DNA from: Streptosporangiaceae bacterium
GTDB taxonomy: Bacteria; Actinomycetota; Actinomycetes; Streptosporangiales; Streptosporangiaceae
DNA: 6,709 nt
Direction of reading: 5' to 3'
Assembly (NCBI GenBank): GCA_030045215.1
Contig: JASIBJ010000303.1
Coordinates: forward strand, 1-6,709
The notes beneath the pieces were generated by a model, which made no database searches, was not told the DNA's origin, and saw nothing but the letters and a program-made list of their open reading frames with translations. The position numbers and the translations under genes are program-made. Positions 6,073 to 6,709 of the stretch are shown in pieces. Position 1 is the first letter of the stretch. Every line of letters starts with the position of its first letter.

Positions 6073-6130
6073 TTGCCGCACCGCCTGGCCCGTGTTGCCC
6101 TGGCCATTATCTATGCGCGAGGATGGGCTC

Positions 6131-6553
6131 GTGACTGGGCTCCATCCGATCGCATCCGTCGTGGAGCACAGTAGCGGCATTCTTCAGCTCATCTCGAATG
6201 ACTGGTGGGCTGCGCTGGTCTTCTTCTTCATCTTCGGCGGTTCGATCCGAGAGGGATTTCGGCGCCACCACCGGCGCCGACTGGCGATCCTGGCGGCCAA
6301 GGCGGAGCTGGCCGAAAGCAGGAATGCGGCCATGCGGCCGCCGCCCGAGCCGCAGCCGATCTGCGGCTGCAGCCATCACCTCAGCTTTCACAACCCGGCC
6401 ACATCAGCGTGCGCGGTCGATGACTGCCGCTGCCAGCAGTACGTGGGGCCAGAGCCGCTAGGGCACGTCGTCGCCCTCCCGCTCGTGGACCCGGAACGGA
6501 TATCCGGCGCACCGCTGCTTGACCACGGAGAACCCGGCGGCCAGCAGGCCTGA
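6131..6553 (+). CDS. Small single-pass membrane protein with Cys/His-rich tail, unknown function
   Basis: I do not recognise a named family. The 140-residue frame has a short N-terminal part, one membrane segment at about 25-39 (WWAALVFFFIFGGSI), a strongly basic stop (RRHHRRR, 44-50) that by the positive-inside rule puts the tail in the cytoplasm, a charged Ala/Glu-rich helix (51-68) and a Pro-rich linker (70-77). A compact Cys/His cluster follows: Cys78, Cys80, His82, His83, His86, then Cys94, Cys99, Cys101. The CxC...HH...H and Cx4CxC spacing looks like a zinc ribbon or similar metal site. A Gly/Pro-rich tail ends the protein. GTG 6131 has GAGG 8 nt upstream. ATG 6113, six codons earlier, is an alternative start without a ribosome site. 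The gene follows DUF397 by 58 nt and precedes a terminator, so it is likely the last gene of the XRE-DUF397 unit. Confidence 0.75.
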   Translation: MTGLHPIASVVEHSSGILQLISNDWWAALVFFFIFGGSIREGFRRHHRRRLAILAAKAELAESRNAAMRPPPEPQPICGCSHHLSFHNPATSACAVDDCRCQQYVGPEPLGHVVALPLVDPERISGAPLLDHGEPGGQQA

Positions 6554-6561
6554 GCACAGGA

Positions 6562-6598
6562 CGGCCCCGGTCCTGGCCCTCAGCCAGGACCGGGGCCG
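6562..6598. terminator. Strong hairpin terminator between convergent genes
   Basis: A perfect 16-bp inverted repeat, CGGCCCCGGTCCTGGC and its complement, closes a 5-nt loop (CCTCA). It lies 8 nt after the plus-strand stop at 6553 and 25 nt beyond the stop of the minus-strand gene at 6624. It therefore serves both converging transcripts. No U-run follows on either side, which is usual for actinobacterial terminators. Confidence 0.9.
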
Positions 6599-6623
6599 CC
6601 TGCCTCTGCCCCTCCGGGCTCAG

Positions 6624-6709
6624 CTAGCCGGCCAGGTCGAACTCGCCAGCCTTCACCCCCGACACGAAGGCCGCCCACTCCTCACTGTCAAAGAAGTGCG
6701 GGGCCTTGG
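6624..6709 (-). CDS. Second DUF397 domain protein (partial, C-terminal 27 residues)
   Basis: The minus strand reads into the window with an open frame ending in TAG at 6624. The visible part has HFFDSEEWAAFVSGVKAGEF followed by DLAG, the characteristic closing segment of DUF397 (an acidic-Glu-Trp, Phe-hydrophobic, Gly-Val-Lys, Gly-Glu-Phe pattern). Only about the last third of a usual 60-80 residue protein is present; the start lies beyond the right edge. It is a different gene from the DUF397 at 5842: the endings are only moderately alike (GVKAGEFDLAG versus GARGGEFGTPA). Its orientation suggests a second XRE-DUF397 pair to the right, transcribed toward the shared terminator. Confidence 0.88.
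   Translation of the reverse strand, partial: KAPHFFDSEEWAAFVSGVKAGEFDLAG

Noticed and set aside
5936..6130. Longer start of the Cys/His membrane protein inside DUF397
   Set aside because: The first 59 codons are an out-of-frame reading of DUF397, Arg/Ala/Ser-rich. A ribosome site supports GTG 6131, with ATG 6113 as the fallback.
6107..6391. Minus-strand frame of 94 residues opposite the Cys/His membrane protein
   Set aside because: The plus-strand frame has a membrane helix, a positive-inside pattern and an ordered Cys/His cluster. The minus frame has low-complexity composition and lies against the terminator-defined plus-strand unit.
1..6709. CRISPR array, transposase or insertion-sequence ends, tRNA or rRNA
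   Set aside because: I found no regularly spaced repeats, no transposase motifs with flanking inverted repeats and no tRNA-like cloverleaf. Frequent GCCGGCC and CTGGCC words reflect base composition and are scattered, not arrayed.

Overview
The window is high-GC actinobacterial DNA. Coding is dense, G/C-rich third positions dominate, GTG starts occur, and an XRE(DUF5753)-DUF397 gene pair is present, an arrangement largely confined to Streptomyces and related filamentous actinomycetes. The sequence alone does not fix a genus.

Region 1 (about 1-2573, minus strand) reads as one regulated transport operon. It runs PadR-family repressor (start 2515), then a MacB/LolD-type ABC ATPase joined to it by a 4-nt ATGA overlap, then an FtsX-type permease that runs off the left edge of the window. 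An 11-codon open frame lies between the ATPase and the permease and ends in a TGATG overlap with the permease start. A predicted promoter (TTGACG, 18 nt, TAGCCT) precedes padR. Its -10 is covered by a paired palindrome, two TAACnGTTA boxes exactly 21 bp apart, which is the likely PadR operator. The simplest model is a self-repressing efflux or stress-response transporter induced by a small ligand.

Region 2 (2642-4635, minus strand) holds two oxidoreductase genes: an aldo/keto reductase (upstream) and, 77 bp downstream, a zinc-free MDR-type quinone oxidoreductase. Both are soluble NAD(P)H enzymes and may be co-transcribed.

Region 3 (4636-4960) is a 325-bp non-coding divergent region, less GC-rich than its surroundings in its second half. 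It carries several short palindromes and separates the reductases from the regulator pair.

Region 4 (4961-6598, plus strand) holds an XRE/DUF5753 regulator, a DUF397 protein whose start lies 25 nt inside the regulator gene, and a small single-pass membrane protein with a Cys/His-rich, probably metal-binding, tail. It ends in a strong 16-bp-stem hairpin terminator. The XRE gene carries one TTA leucine codon, the only in-frame TTA I found in the window, which would suggest bldA-type developmental control in a Streptomyces-like host.

Region 5 (6624-6709, minus strand) is the C-terminal end of a second DUF397 gene facing the first across the terminator, so a second XRE-DUF397 module probably lies to the right. 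The least described parts are the Cys/His membrane protein next to the DUF397 module and the twin-palindrome operator. I see no CRISPR, transposase, tRNA or rRNA.
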